Shown in pieces: positions 41,694 to 50,305 of a stretch of 64,000 bases of DNA; within the stretch, counting starts at the first letter, position 1; every line of letters starts with the position of its first letter. Source of the stretch: Actinospica sp035493475 (GTDB lineage Bacteria > Actinomycetota > Actinomycetes > Streptomycetales > Catenulisporaceae); assembly GCA_035493475.1 (NCBI GenBank), contig DATJIF010000199.1, positions 1-64,000 on the forward strand, written 5' to 3'. The translations under genes were made by a program, and so were the position numbers. Below the pieces are notes generated by a model, which had not been told where the DNA came from, made no database searches, and saw only the letters and a program-made list of their open reading frames with translations.

Positions 41694-42775
41694 GAGTTCC
41701 TCCGTTGCAGTGCCGAGAGCACTTCGTCGATGCCGTGGGCCGCGGGATCCCACCGCAGCCGCCGGAACCGGAGTCCCGCGACCATCCGGACGAGATCGTC
41801 GAAGCCCGCGTGCGCGACGACGCGTCCCGGTTCGAGCCAGTAGCCTGCGAAGAGGTGGTCGGGCGGGCGGAACTCCGCGCGCAGGAACGGCATCGCCGCC
41901 CGCGCGTCCAGCGTCTGCACGGACGGTTCGGGCAGACCGGGTTCCGGCACCGTCACGACCAGGGTGTCGACGCCCGCCACCGGAGCGGACGCGATGGTGT
42001 GCAGCGTCTCCGTCTCCAGCACGGTCATCCAGCGCTTCTCAGAGGGCGGATTCCCGTCGGCCTCGGCCAGCCGGCCGCGGACGAGCGGCACGTCGGGCAC
42101 CCCCGATCGGGCGGTGAGCCGGCCCAGGGTGCCGGCCGCGACCCGGTTCGTGTCGGGCACGGCAGCGCCGAGCACCCGTCCGTCCCGGCCGTTCAGCACG
42201 AATGTCAGATCGCTGCTGACCGCGTATCCCCCGTGCTGCGCGACGCCGAGCCCGAGCGTGGTCTTCCCCGCTCCCTTCGGTCCGAGGAACAGCAGCCCGC
42301 CTAGTTCCGGTTCGACCACGAGCGAGCTGTGCAGCAGCACGGCGCCGCGGGCTGCCAGGCTCGCCCGATGCAGTTCGCGGAAGAGCCGCACGGCCGCCAC
42401 CGCCGCGGACCGTTCGTCACCGGCCCGGATCTGCCAGCCGGCGGCCTCGCGCACCACGGCGACCGCGCCGCCGGTCGGATCGGCGCGATGCCAGACACTG
42501 CGCTCGGGCGTCGCCAGCATCCGCCAGTACTGCCCGCGGAAGCCCTCGACCACGGTGCTCGGCCCGGCGTCGAGCCACCGTGCCGCCTCGGCGATTCCCG
42601 CGCGGCCCGGCCGGATCCGGATCTCGACGTCCGGCTCGTCGGGCGGCAGGTCGCAGGACTCGAAGGTGTACGCGAGGTGCGAGCGGACCCACCGGAGCAG
42701 GTCGGCCCGTTCGGCGACCAGCCGGACGCCGAACGGCCAGGCGGGGCACCGGGTCGCCAACTCGGTCAGTTCCAC
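41690..42775 (-). CDS. HPr kinase/phosphorylase-like kinase
   Basis: The 361-aa protein has the P-loop GPKGAGKTTLGLG, followed by the SSDLTFVLN segment that corresponds to the second part of the HprK active site. The N-terminal 150 residues are a separate beta-rich domain. HprK homologues occur in several ribosomal-peptide clusters, and in some lasso-peptide systems phosphorylate a Ser of the precursor. GTG 42775 overlaps the epimerase stop by ten bases and has GGGGA upstream. Here it could phosphorylate Ser 12 or Thr of the 18-aa peptide, or a sugar; both are guesses. Confidence 0.72.
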   Translation of the reverse strand: MELTELATRCPAWPFGVRLVAERADLLRWVRSHLAYTFESCDLPPDEPDVEIRIRPGRAGIAEAARWLDAGPSTVVEGFRGQYWRMLATPERSVWHRADPTGGAVAVVREAAGWQIRAGDERSAAVAAVRLFRELHRASLAARGAVLLHSSLVVEPELGGLLFLGPKGAGKTTLGLGVAQHGGYAVSSDLTFVLNGRDGRVLGAAVPDTNRVAAGTLGRLTARSGVPDVPLVRGRLAEADGNPPSEKRWMTVLETETLHTIASAPVAGVDTLVVTVPEPGLPEPSVQTLDARAAMPFLRAEFRPPDHLFAGYWLEPGRVVAHAGFDDLVRMVAGLRFRRLRWDPAAHGIDEVLSALQRRNS

Positions 42776-43773
42776 AGCCGTCCCCTGTCCCTGGAGATGG
42801 GCGGTCGCACGCCGGCCCACTCGCCGCGCATCCACGCGACGACCTCGGCCAACCCGACCTCGACGGGGACGTCCGGAGACCAGCCGAGGGCGGCGCGGGC
42901 CAGGGTCAGGTCCGGGCGGCGCACCTGCGGATCATCCTCGAACGACGGGACGTGCACGATCGGCGAGTCGCTGTCCGCCAGCGTCCGCACCAGTTCGGCG
43001 ATCCGCAGCACGGACAGCTCGGTGACGCCGCCGATGTTCACCGGTCCCGGCACCGCGGAGGCGAGCAGCGCGAGCAGGCCGGTGACGGTGTCGTCCACGT
43101 GGCACAGGGTGCGGGTCTGCGTTCCGTCGCCGTGGACGGTGATCGGCTCGCCGCGCAGGGCCTGGGAGACGAACGTGGGGACGATCCTGCCGTCGTCGTC
43201 GCGCATGCCCGGGCCGTACGTGTTGAACAGCCTCGCGATCCGGGTCTCGACCCCGTGGCGCCTGCGGTACGCGGCGATGAGCGCCTCGCCGTACCGCTTC
43301 GCCTCGTCGTACACGCTCCGGGGGCCGATCGGATTGACGTTGCCCCAGTATTCCTCCGGCTGCGGGTGCAGCAGCGGGTCGCCGTAGACCTCGCTGCTCG
43401 ACGTGAACAGGAACCGCGCCCCGTCCCGGCGGGCGATGTCCAGCGCGTGGCGTGTGCCGGTCGAGCCCGCCTCCAGGGTCTCCACGGGCAGCCGCAGATA
43501 GTCGGCCGGCGAAGCGGGCGAGGCCAGGTGCAGCACCGCGTCGAACGGGCCGCTGACCGGAATCCCGGCCGTCACGTCGGCTTCCACGAACTCGAAGCCC
43601 GGCTCACTCAGGTGCGGCTCGATGTTGCGGGCGCGTCCCGTCGAGAAATTGTCGACGCATACGACCGCGACGCCCGCGGCCAGCAGCCTGGCGCAGACGT
43701 GCGAGCCCAGGAATCCCGCGCCGCCGGTGACGAGGAAACGTCGCCCGGTCGCTATCGGCGTTCGGTTCTGCAC
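42766..43773 (-). CDS. NAD-dependent epimerase/dehydratase, UDP-glucuronate decarboxylase-like
   Basis: The 335-aa extended SDR has TGGAGFLGS for NAD, FTSSSEVYGDP with the catalytic Ser/Thr and Glu, and YDEAKRYGEAL with Tyr-x3-Lys. RIARLFNTYGPGMR and GDGTQTRTLCHVDD are the signature of UDP-glucuronate decarboxylase (UXS) and closely related enzymes, which make UDP-xylose. GTG 43773 follows GGAGG at eight bases. This points to a sugar, or sugar-derived, part in the product, or to re-use of the fold on another substrate; no glycosyltransferase lies in the operon. Confidence 0.83.
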   Translation of the reverse strand: MQNRTPIATGRRFLVTGGAGFLGSHVCARLLAAGVAVVCVDNFSTGRARNIEPHLSEPGFEFVEADVTAGIPVSGPFDAVLHLASPASPADYLRLPVETLEAGSTGTRHALDIARRDGARFLFTSSSEVYGDPLLHPQPEEYWGNVNPIGPRSVYDEAKRYGEALIAAYRRRHGVETRIARLFNTYGPGMRDDDGRIVPTFVSQALRGEPITVHGDGTQTRTLCHVDDTVTGLLALLASAVPGPVNIGGVTELSVLRIAELVRTLADSDSPIVHVPSFEDDPQVRRPDLTLARAALGWSPDVPVEVGLAEVVAWMRGEWAGVRPPISRDRGRLWN

Positions 43774-43775
43774 GA

Positions 43776-44642
43776 TCAACCCCTCCTTCCGCGGATCAGC
43801 GCGAGGGTGTCTCGGCCGCGCCGCTCGAATCCCGCGTCTCCGTATTCGCGCGCCCAGCGCACCGTGGTGGCGGCCGAGACCGCGCCGAGCACATCCATGA
43901 CCAGCAGGTCGTCCTCGCTGAACCGGACCCCGTAGCCGTCGCAGAACGCTTCCTCGAGCTCCGGGTCGCGCGCCCAGTCCCAGTGCCGCAGGCGGATCAG
44001 GTCGCGCAGCCACACGTCGCGTCCGGCGAGTTCGAAATCGATGAGGCAGAGGTTCCCCGCGTCGTCCACCAGCCAGTTCCTCGGCTGGTTGTCGAGGTGC
44101 ACGGGCACCGCGTCGTAGCCGGGAAGCTCGTGCAGCCAGGAGACGGCCTGCCGCAGGAAGGCCCCGTCCGCCTCGGACACCAGCGCGCCCGAGTCGCGCA
44201 GGAACCGGTCGAGCCGGTCGCCGACCCGGTCGCCGAGCGGGTCGCCCGGTTGCGCCGGCTCGGCGCCGTGGAACCGCCGGGTCAGCGTCCCGGCCCGGCG
44301 GTGCACGTCCGCCGGGCGCTCGAGCTCCACCCCGCCGGGCTCGAACGTCAGGATGATCGACCTGGTCTCCTCGTGCGCGGCCACCAGGGTGGGGGCGGCC
44401 GGTCCGAGCGCCCCCACCCACCGCCGATAGGCCGCGGTCTCCTTGGTGAAGCCCTCCGCCCGGCTGAACTGCTTGAGGATCCACGCGCCGCCGCGGCGGT
44501 CCCGCATCTGCAGGACGACGGACTGGCGGTGCGGCCAGGAGCGGTCCGCGGTCCACTCGACGTCGCCGAGGACCTCGCGGCAGAAGTCGCGGACCTCCGC
44601 CGTGACCGCGTCCGCCGCGTTCGCCGAACGAGACTCCGCCAT
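43776..44642 (-). CDS. Aminoglycoside-phosphotransferase-like kinase
   Basis: The 288-aa product has the APH/choline-kinase fold: ATP-lobe Lys in WILKQFS, catalytic loop VHLDNQPRNWLVDD (Asp base, Asn metal ligand) and DFE-type metal Asp in LIDFELAG. It should phosphorylate a hydroxyl of a small molecule, either a biosynthetic intermediate or the final compound as self-protection. It starts two bases after the SAM synthetase stop, in the same operon as a nucleotidyltransferase and a phosphatase. Confidence 0.82.
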   Translation of the reverse strand: MAESRSANAADAVTAEVRDFCREVLGDVEWTADRSWPHRQSVVLQMRDRRGGAWILKQFSRAEGFTKETAAYRRWVGALGPAAPTLVAAHEETRSIILTFEPGGVELERPADVHRRAGTLTRRFHGAEPAQPGDPLGDRVGDRLDRFLRDSGALVSEADGAFLRQAVSWLHELPGYDAVPVHLDNQPRNWLVDDAGNLCLIDFELAGRDVWLRDLIRLRHWDWARDPELEEAFCDGYGVRFSEDDLLVMDVLGAVSAATTVRWAREYGDAGFERRGRDTLALIRGRRG

Positions 44643-44644
44643 CG

Positions 44645-45892
44645 CTACCGCCGGAAGCCGTAGGGCGCGATAGCCCGCTCCAGCGGGTCCTCGCTCAGCA
44701 GGTGCGAGGTGATGTCGTCGACCCTGGCCACCTCGGCCGCGACGACGTCGCGCACCGCCGCGTCGGATCCGGCCGGGTCCGCGAGGTTGACGCAGACGCT
44801 TCCGGGGGCGTCGAGCGCCGCGCCCACCCGGCTGGTGATGACGACCTCGTTGGCGATGCCGGTCTCCCGCAGGACGGCGTCCGCGATCCACTGCGCGAGG
44901 ACGCTGTAGAGCTTGCCGGAGTGGTGCATGAGGTTCTTCCCGGCCGGCGCCTCCACCGACATGGCGCGTCCGGGCGTGATCAGGCCCGAGTAGCGGTTCC
45001 CGCGCCCGACCACCCCCACGTCCCCCTTGCCCAGGCAGGTTCCGAAGGGCGCTAGGTATCCCCGTCCCGGCACGTCGCGCTGATTGAGGTTCAGCCGCAC
45101 CTCGTCGACGCCCGCGACCGGATTCGCGGCGAGGTACTCGCGGATGGCGCCGTCCGCCTCGCGCACGCGCTCGCCGTAGTCCTCCCACGACTCGATCGCC
45201 TCGGGATGGAACGGCAGGCACAGCGTCACGTCGAGGTGCCGCTGCTGGCGGACCGCGAGCACCTTGACGTCCGAGCCGGTGCCGGCGACCCGGTCGGCGA
45301 AGTCCGGGCCCTGGACGTAGCGCTCGAGGCCCAGCACGAGGTCCTCCACCGGGGTCCGGCCCGCGGCCGCGGCGCAGGCCACGGTGTCGTTGGCCAGGCG
45401 CTCGTGCCGGGTCATCGACTCGAGCTGGTCGAGCGACTCCGGGTTGTAGTAGCCGGGGTGGTGGTCGAGCGGGCTGCCGACGACCGCGCGGACGTGCCGC
45501 GCGGTGTGCCGCACGATCTCGGGGTAGCGGGTGCCGGCCGTCAGCACGTCGTCGACCGCGGCGGCGAACAACTCCTCCACGGGCAGGCTCTCGCCGCCCA
45601 CGGCCCGCGTCACCTTGCCGAAGAAGTAGGCGCCGATCGGCTCGATCACCTCGTAGCCGCCGAGCTTGACCACCGTGTCCGCGCCGGCGAGCAGCACCTT
45701 GTCCGCCGAGTGGTTCGGCACGAAGCCGAACCGCTCGTGGCAGTGCCGCGCGTACCGCTGGACGAAGACCTCCGCGATGAGGTCGGACAGCGTGTCCGGA
45801 TGGCCGAGGCCCTTGCGCTCGACCGTCTCGAAGCCGAGCCGGGACGGGGGGAGGACCTCGCCTGTCGTCAACGTCACCTGATACCGGGACAT
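44645..45892 (-). CDS. S-adenosylmethionine synthetase, archaeal type
   Basis: The 415-aa protein matches the archaeal-type methionine adenosyltransferase, not the bacterial MetK. Signs are VERKGLGHPDTLSDLIAE, PIGAYFFGKVTRAVGGE, and GRGNRYSGLITPGRAMSVEAPAGKNLMHHSGKLYS. It makes SAM from methionine and ATP. A second, cluster-linked SAM synthetase suggests heavy SAM use, or a methionine analogue as substrate. No methyltransferase or radical-SAM gene is seen in the operon. ATG 45892 has AAGGAG about 14 bases upstream, rather far. Confidence 0.87.
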   Translation of the reverse strand: MSRYQVTLTTGEVLPPSRLGFETVERKGLGHPDTLSDLIAEVFVQRYARHCHERFGFVPNHSADKVLLAGADTVVKLGGYEVIEPIGAYFFGKVTRAVGGESLPVEELFAAAVDDVLTAGTRYPEIVRHTARHVRAVVGSPLDHHPGYYNPESLDQLESMTRHERLANDTVACAAAAGRTPVEDLVLGLERYVQGPDFADRVAGTGSDVKVLAVRQQRHLDVTLCLPFHPEAIESWEDYGERVREADGAIREYLAANPVAGVDEVRLNLNQRDVPGRGYLAPFGTCLGKGDVGVVGRGNRYSGLITPGRAMSVEAPAGKNLMHHSGKLYSVLAQWIADAVLRETGIANEVVITSRVGAALDAPGSVCVNLADPAGSDAAVRDVVAAEVARVDDITSHLLSEDPLERAIAPYGFRR

Positions 45893-45908
45893 GAGTGAAT
45901 CAATCTCC

Positions 45909-46637
45909 TTAGAATATGTTCTCGCCGGCCGGCCGGCGGCCGCCGCGCAGCCAGTCGGCGAGCTCCCCGGCGAAGTGGGCGTGCGCCCGGGCGAGCGGAT
46001 GGTAGAGCCGGCCCGTCTCGAAGCGGCGGTGGACCGCCTCGTAGAACGAGTTCCGGGAGGCGAGGACCGCGCCGCCGTACACGCGGGCGCCGTCGAGCAG
46101 GCGGCCGAGGTCCTTGGCCTGGCGCGACGGGCGCTTCGGCAGCACATCCCACGCGTACACGTAGCCGACGCGGGCCCCGTGGCCGCGCAGGAAGGCGTCG
46201 ATCCCGATCCAGTCGACGAGGAACGAGCTCACCGCGCCGTCCTCGTCCCACAGCAGCCGGAAGTACGCCTCCGCCGCCGGATCCCCCTCGTCGATCCGCC
46301 AGCGGCCGAGCCGGTGCCAGTCCGTCTCGCCGGCCAGTTCGGGACGGTTGCCGCGGTCGGCCCGCGTCGCGTCGTGGTACTCGTTCCTGGCCATGCCGGT
46401 CCACATCAGGACGACCAGCATCTCCGAGAACTCGACGCCGTGCTCCGCGCGGAGGCGGTCGAGCTGCTCGACGGTGCTGCGCACGATGCGCCGGTTCGAC
46501 CCGCCGTCGCTCGCCAGGTTCACCACCGGCAGGCGCAGCCGCGCACCGAGCACGGCGGGCCACGCCTCGGCCGCCGGGTCGTCGAGTTCGGCGCCCCGGG
46601 TGTAGCTGCAGCCGTTCGCCACGATGAGCTTGATCAC
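45909..46637 (-). CDS. SGNH-like / DUF6071-type protein
   Basis: The 242-aa product begins VIKLIVANGCSYTRGAELDD, in which GCSYT corresponds to the nucleophile block of SGNH-type hydrolases (Ser in GxSxT). LMWTGMARNEY follows, and the C-terminal YHPLARAHAHFA contains the usual final His. GTG 46637 overlaps the carbamoyltransferase stop (GTGA). SGNH-like proteins commonly accompany NodU-type carbamoyltransferases. Hydrolysis or transfer of an ester is plausible. I cannot name the substrate. Confidence 0.65.
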   Translation of the reverse strand: MIKLIVANGCSYTRGAELDDPAAEAWPAVLGARLRLPVVNLASDGGSNRRIVRSTVEQLDRLRAEHGVEFSEMLVVLMWTGMARNEYHDATRADRGNRPELAGETDWHRLGRWRIDEGDPAAEAYFRLLWDEDGAVSSFLVDWIGIDAFLRGHGARVGYVYAWDVLPKRPSRQAKDLGRLLDGARVYGGAVLASRNSFYEAVHRRFETGRLYHPLARAHAHFAGELADWLRGGRRPAGENIF

Positions 46638-48103
46638 AGGACCGCCACGCCTTCGCGGTCGCCGAACGCCGTCGCATGCTCCCAGGTGTTGACCAGCGGC
46701 TCGCCCCGGGAGTTCAGACTCGTGTTGAGCAGTACGGGGACACCGGTGCGCCGCCCCCACTCCGTCAGCACGCTGTGCAGCAGCGGGTGCTGCCGCGCGG
46801 TGACCGTCTGCACGCGGCTGGTGCCGTCCACGTGGATGACCGCGGGCAGTTCGTCCGGCTTCCTGCAGCGGACGGTGAACTGCATGTACGGCGTGGCCGC
46901 CACCGGCATCTCGAAGAAGTCCGCCGCGTGCTCGGCCGGGACGACGGGGGCGAACGGCCGGAACCGCTCGCGGCCCTTGATCGCGTTCACCTTGTCCTTC
47001 ATGGGGCCGGTCCGCGGATCGGCGAGGATCGAGCGGTTGCCCAGCGCGCGCGGCCCGAACTCGGCCCGGCCGTTCGCGAGGGCGAGCATGCCGTCGCGTT
47101 CGAGCACCCGCACGATCTCGTCCGGCTCGACCGTCCGGTCGATGTCGGTCCCGAGGTACGGACCGCGCCATTCGACCGGCTTTCCGTACAGCGCCGCGGC
47201 CGCGCCGACGCTCGAACCGGCGTCGCCCGGGTTGGGGAAGATCCAGACGCCGTCGAATCCGGCCTGCTCGGCGATCCGGGTGTTGGCCACGCAGTTGAGG
47301 GCCACGCCGCCCATCAGGATCAGGTTCCTGCTTCCGGTGGAGCGCCGCGCCCAGCCGGCCGCGTTCAGCATCACCTCCTCGGTCACCGCCTGGATGCTCG
47401 CCGCGAGGTCCTCGGGGCGGGCGTCCGGCAGCCAGTCGCCGATCCCCCGGTGCACGTTGGCGCGGAGCCGGAAACCCGGCGCGCGCACGTCGATCAGCTC
47501 GCGTTTGATGCTTTCGGTGTGGCAGGGCTCGCCGAACGCCGCCATGCCCATGACGATGTACTCGTCCTCGTTCGGCTTGAAGCCGCAGCGCCGGGTGAAC
47601 GCGCTGTAGAGCAGGCCGAGGCTGTCGGGGTACCGCTGCCGGCACAGGACCCGCAGGCCTTCGCCGGCGCGGTAGTGCGCGATCGTGAACGTGTCGAACT
47701 CGCCGATGGCGTCGGCCACGACGACGGCCGCCTCGTCGTAGCCGCTCGTGGCCACTCCGGCCATGGCGTGCGACGTGTGGTGGCCCACCGGCACGACGTC
47801 CGGGACCCGGAACGGCAGGTCGAGCGATCGGAGGTAGCGGCCGGGGAGGTCGGACACGGCGAACGCGTCCGTCCACTGCCGGGCGCGCAGGTGCCGCGCC
47901 TTCTTCAGCAGCGGCCGCTCGTACCAGGCGATGGCGTCCGGGACACCGTGCACCAGCGCCTCGGCGATGATTCCGGGATTGAGCAGGCGGTCGTTCTTGA
48001 CCCGGGAGTAGCGCTCCGCGTGCGCCGCGAACCGGAGTTCGGGTCCGTCGAGCACGGCCAGCGAAGCATCGTGGGAGAGGGCTGAGACGCCCCAGATCAC
48101 CAT
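46634..48103 (-). CDS. NodU/CmcH-type carbamoyltransferase
   Basis: The 489-aa product has the N-terminal Kae1-like ASKHA domain (GVSALSHDASLAVLDG, HHTSHAMAGVATSG, with metal-binding His) and the C-terminal carbamoyltransferase domain (FGPRALGNRSILADPR, KGRERFRPFAPVV, LLNTSLNSRGEPLV). It transfers carbamoyl from carbamoyl phosphate through carbamoyl-AMP to a hydroxyl. The length is shorter than the about 570 aa of NodU, mostly by loop losses. ATG 48103 follows GGAGG. A carbamoylated sugar, serine or similar group is expected in the product. Confidence 0.9.
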   Translation of the reverse strand: MVIWGVSALSHDASLAVLDGPELRFAAHAERYSRVKNDRLLNPGIIAEALVHGVPDAIAWYERPLLKKARHLRARQWTDAFAVSDLPGRYLRSLDLPFRVPDVVPVGHHTSHAMAGVATSGYDEAAVVVADAIGEFDTFTIAHYRAGEGLRVLCRQRYPDSLGLLYSAFTRRCGFKPNEDEYIVMGMAAFGEPCHTESIKRELIDVRAPGFRLRANVHRGIGDWLPDARPEDLAASIQAVTEEVMLNAAGWARRSTGSRNLILMGGVALNCVANTRIAEQAGFDGVWIFPNPGDAGSSVGAAAALYGKPVEWRGPYLGTDIDRTVEPDEIVRVLERDGMLALANGRAEFGPRALGNRSILADPRTGPMKDKVNAIKGRERFRPFAPVVPAEHAADFFEMPVAATPYMQFTVRCRKPDELPAVIHVDGTSRVQTVTARQHPLLHSVLTEWGRRTGVPVLLNTSLNSRGEPLVNTWEHATAFGDREGVAVL

Positions 48104-48116
48104 GGTCCGGCCTCCA

Positions 48117-48224
48117 TCACTTGTACAGGTAGGGGTCGCCGTGCCGCAGGCGTCGCCGCAGCCGGCGCCGGACGAGCGCGTCCACGAGGCGGCGCCAGCC
48201 CTTCGGCGCGTGATCACGAGTCAT
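48117..48224 (-). CDS. 35-aa basic peptide, coupled to peptidase and carbamoyltransferase genes
   Basis: ATG 48224 overlaps the peptidase stop (ATGA), and the TGA at 48117 lies 13 bases before the carbamoyltransferase start, so the operon leaves no room for it to be accidental. The product has an Arg-rich amphipathic helix (WRRLVDALVRRRLRRRLR, residues 10-27) and the C-terminus HGDPYLYK. Small proteins often neighbour NodU-type carbamoyltransferases and may be their partners; this one lacks the membrane helix seen in others. The alternative is a peptide substrate: prolyl oligopeptidase could cut after Pro 31 to free YLYK. Confidence 0.65.
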   Translation of the reverse strand: MTRDHAPKGWRRLVDALVRRRLRRRLRHGDPYLYK

Positions 48225-50305
48225 GGTTCGAATACTCCGTTTCGCTCGGGTGTCCCGGGCCGGGCGCGGCCGAGACCGAGGCAGTCGGCGAGGAAGGTGA
48301 AGCGGTCCAGGTGCCAGCGGTTCACCAGGTCGGCGGGTACCGCTCCGTGGCCCACCTCGGCCTCCTCGCGCAGCAGCACGGGGAAGGTGTCCGGGTCGGC
48401 GCGGGTGGCGGCCTGGAGTGCGGCGCACAGTTTGCGCGAGTGCGCCGAGGGGACGCGGCGATCCGAACTCCCGGCCATGAAGAGGAAGGCCGGGTAGCGC
48501 ACGCCGTCGCGCACCGCGTGGTAGGGCGAGTAGCTGAGCAGCGCGGCGAGATCCCCCGCGTCCTCCGGATCCCCGTATTCGGATTTCCACGCGGCGCCGT
48601 CGCCGAGCCGGGTGTACCGGGCCAGATCGGTCACCGGGTGCACCGCCACGCACGCGCGCACCAGGTCGGGGCGGCGCACGCCCGCGGCCGCGGCGAGCAG
48701 GCCGCCGTTGGAGGCCCCGAACAGCGCGAGCCGGTCCCGGCTGGTCCGGCCGGTGGCGGACAGGTGCTCCGCGACGGCGATCAGGTCGTCCACGGACCTG
48801 CTCTTGCCGCGGCCCCGACCTGCGTCGTGCCACGCCGCTCCGAGATCCCCGCCGCCGCGGACGTGCGCGAAGGCATAGGCGCCGCCGCCGCTCAGCCAGG
48901 CCAGCAGTTGGGCGTTGAACTCCCGGTTGAGCGTCAGGCCGAACCCGCCGTAGACGCTGAGGATCATCGGGCGCTGAGACGACGCTCCGGATCCGGGTTC
49001 GAACACCGTCACCGGGATCCGGGTGCCGTCCGCGCTCAGGCAGGTCTCCGCCGTCACGGTCACGTCGACGGCCGCTTCGAGCGGCGCCGCGAACCAGACG
49101 GCGTGGTCCGCCGGGCTGTCCGCGCACACGCGCAGGACCCGCGGCGGCACCGCCGGCTGCTCGTATGAGATCCAGAGGACCGGCTCGTCGCCGTCGCCGG
49201 CCGTCATCGACCGGACGATCCCCTCGCCGGGCAGCGCGAGTTCCCGGATGTCCGCGGTCGCCGGGTCGACCAGTTCGACCCGGGAGACCCCGCGGTCGAC
49301 CGAGTGCACGGCCACGCCACCGCGGAAGGGCACGACGTGCCGGATCACCGCTTCGCCGCGCGGCACGTACAGTTCCCGCCACCGCGACGGGTCTGTGTCA
49401 TCGGGGTCGACGGAGCAGACCCGGCCGCGCGCGGCGCCGAGATCGGTGTGCACCAGCAGTCGGCCCGCGGCGTCGAACCGGGCGTGCGTCACCGTTCGAC
49501 CAGCGGGCAGCAGGGTTCTCCAGCGCACGCTCTCCAGACCGTCCGCGAGATCACCGAGGAGCAGCGCGTTCCGCCGGTCGCCGCCGTACCGCACCGTGAG
49601 CAGCAGGCTGCGACGGTCGGCGGACACGGCGGGTACGGCGAATACGGGCTCGATGTCCGATTCCGGCTGCCAGACGGACGTGGAGCGCCCGGACGCGAGG
49701 TCGAGGTGGAACAGGCCGCACGCGTCGCTGCCGCCGTCGCCGCTTCGGCTGCGGGCGTAGAGGATTCCGGTGGCGGTCCACGCGAGCGCGGGCCGTTCGA
49801 GGCCGCGCGGCGGAAGTTCCGATTCCGCGCCGGTCGCCAGTTCCCGCAGGATCAGCGGGCCGAGCCGTTGGCCGCGCCCGGAGAGCTGGAAGGCGAGCAG
49901 CGCTCCGTCCGGCGACACGCTCCACGCCGCGATGCGCGCGGTCGGGCTTCCGACGCGCCGGATCGGATCGACGAGGTCCTCGATGCCGTCGGAGTGCTCC
50001 CGGCGCAGCAGCGGCGCGTCGGCTCCCTGCCGCTTCTCGGTGAAGAAGAGCCCGGTGGGCCGCTGCGCCGGGACCGTGCGCGTGGGCAGTTCGAGGAGCG
50101 TCGTCAGCAGCCGGACGGTGTCGGCGTCCGGCTCCCGGCTGTCGAGCCAGTTCCGCGCCGATCCGTTCTGCCGGGCGACCCAGCCGTCCACCTCGTCGCC
50201 CGCCGACTCCAGCGCGCGGAACGGATCGGGAACGGTGCGGCCGTGCAGGACGTCCGCATGGGGACCGGCCGGAAAGGCCGGGTACCCGGCGGTGGTCTGG
50301 TTCAT
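48221..50305 (-). CDS. Prolyl oligopeptidase family (S9) serine peptidase
   Basis: The 694-aa cytoplasmic protein has an N-terminal seven-bladed propeller (about 70-415) and a C-terminal alpha/beta-hydrolase. ILSVYGGFG is the oxyanion region and the nucleophile is Ser in FGASNGGLL. Asp lies in AGSSDRRVP and His in EVGHGAV. The length fits prolyl oligopeptidases, which cut small peptides after Pro; members serve as leader peptidases in some class III lanthipeptide clusters. ATG 50305 overlaps the permease stop. Here it may trim a peptide before export or inactivate product inside the cell. Confidence 0.87.
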   Translation of the reverse strand: MNQTTAGYPAFPAGPHADVLHGRTVPDPFRALESAGDEVDGWVARQNGSARNWLDSREPDADTVRLLTTLLELPTRTVPAQRPTGLFFTEKRQGADAPLLRREHSDGIEDLVDPIRRVGSPTARIAAWSVSPDGALLAFQLSGRGQRLGPLILRELATGAESELPPRGLERPALAWTATGILYARSRSGDGGSDACGLFHLDLASGRSTSVWQPESDIEPVFAVPAVSADRRSLLLTVRYGGDRRNALLLGDLADGLESVRWRTLLPAGRTVTHARFDAAGRLLVHTDLGAARGRVCSVDPDDTDPSRWRELYVPRGEAVIRHVVPFRGGVAVHSVDRGVSRVELVDPATADIRELALPGEGIVRSMTAGDGDEPVLWISYEQPAVPPRVLRVCADSPADHAVWFAAPLEAAVDVTVTAETCLSADGTRIPVTVFEPGSGASSQRPMILSVYGGFGLTLNREFNAQLLAWLSGGGAYAFAHVRGGGDLGAAWHDAGRGRGKSRSVDDLIAVAEHLSATGRTSRDRLALFGASNGGLLAAAAGVRRPDLVRACVAVHPVTDLARYTRLGDGAAWKSEYGDPEDAGDLAALLSYSPYHAVRDGVRYPAFLFMAGSSDRRVPSAHSRKLCAALQAATRADPDTFPVLLREEAEVGHGAVPADLVNRWHLDRFTFLADCLGLGRARPGTPERNGVFEP

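Noticed and set aside
48117..48224. Dismissing the 35-aa frame as noise because of its low-complexity Arg content
   Set aside because: The noise interpretation was rejected, since start and stop fit the coupled operon junctions exactly; the feature was kept.
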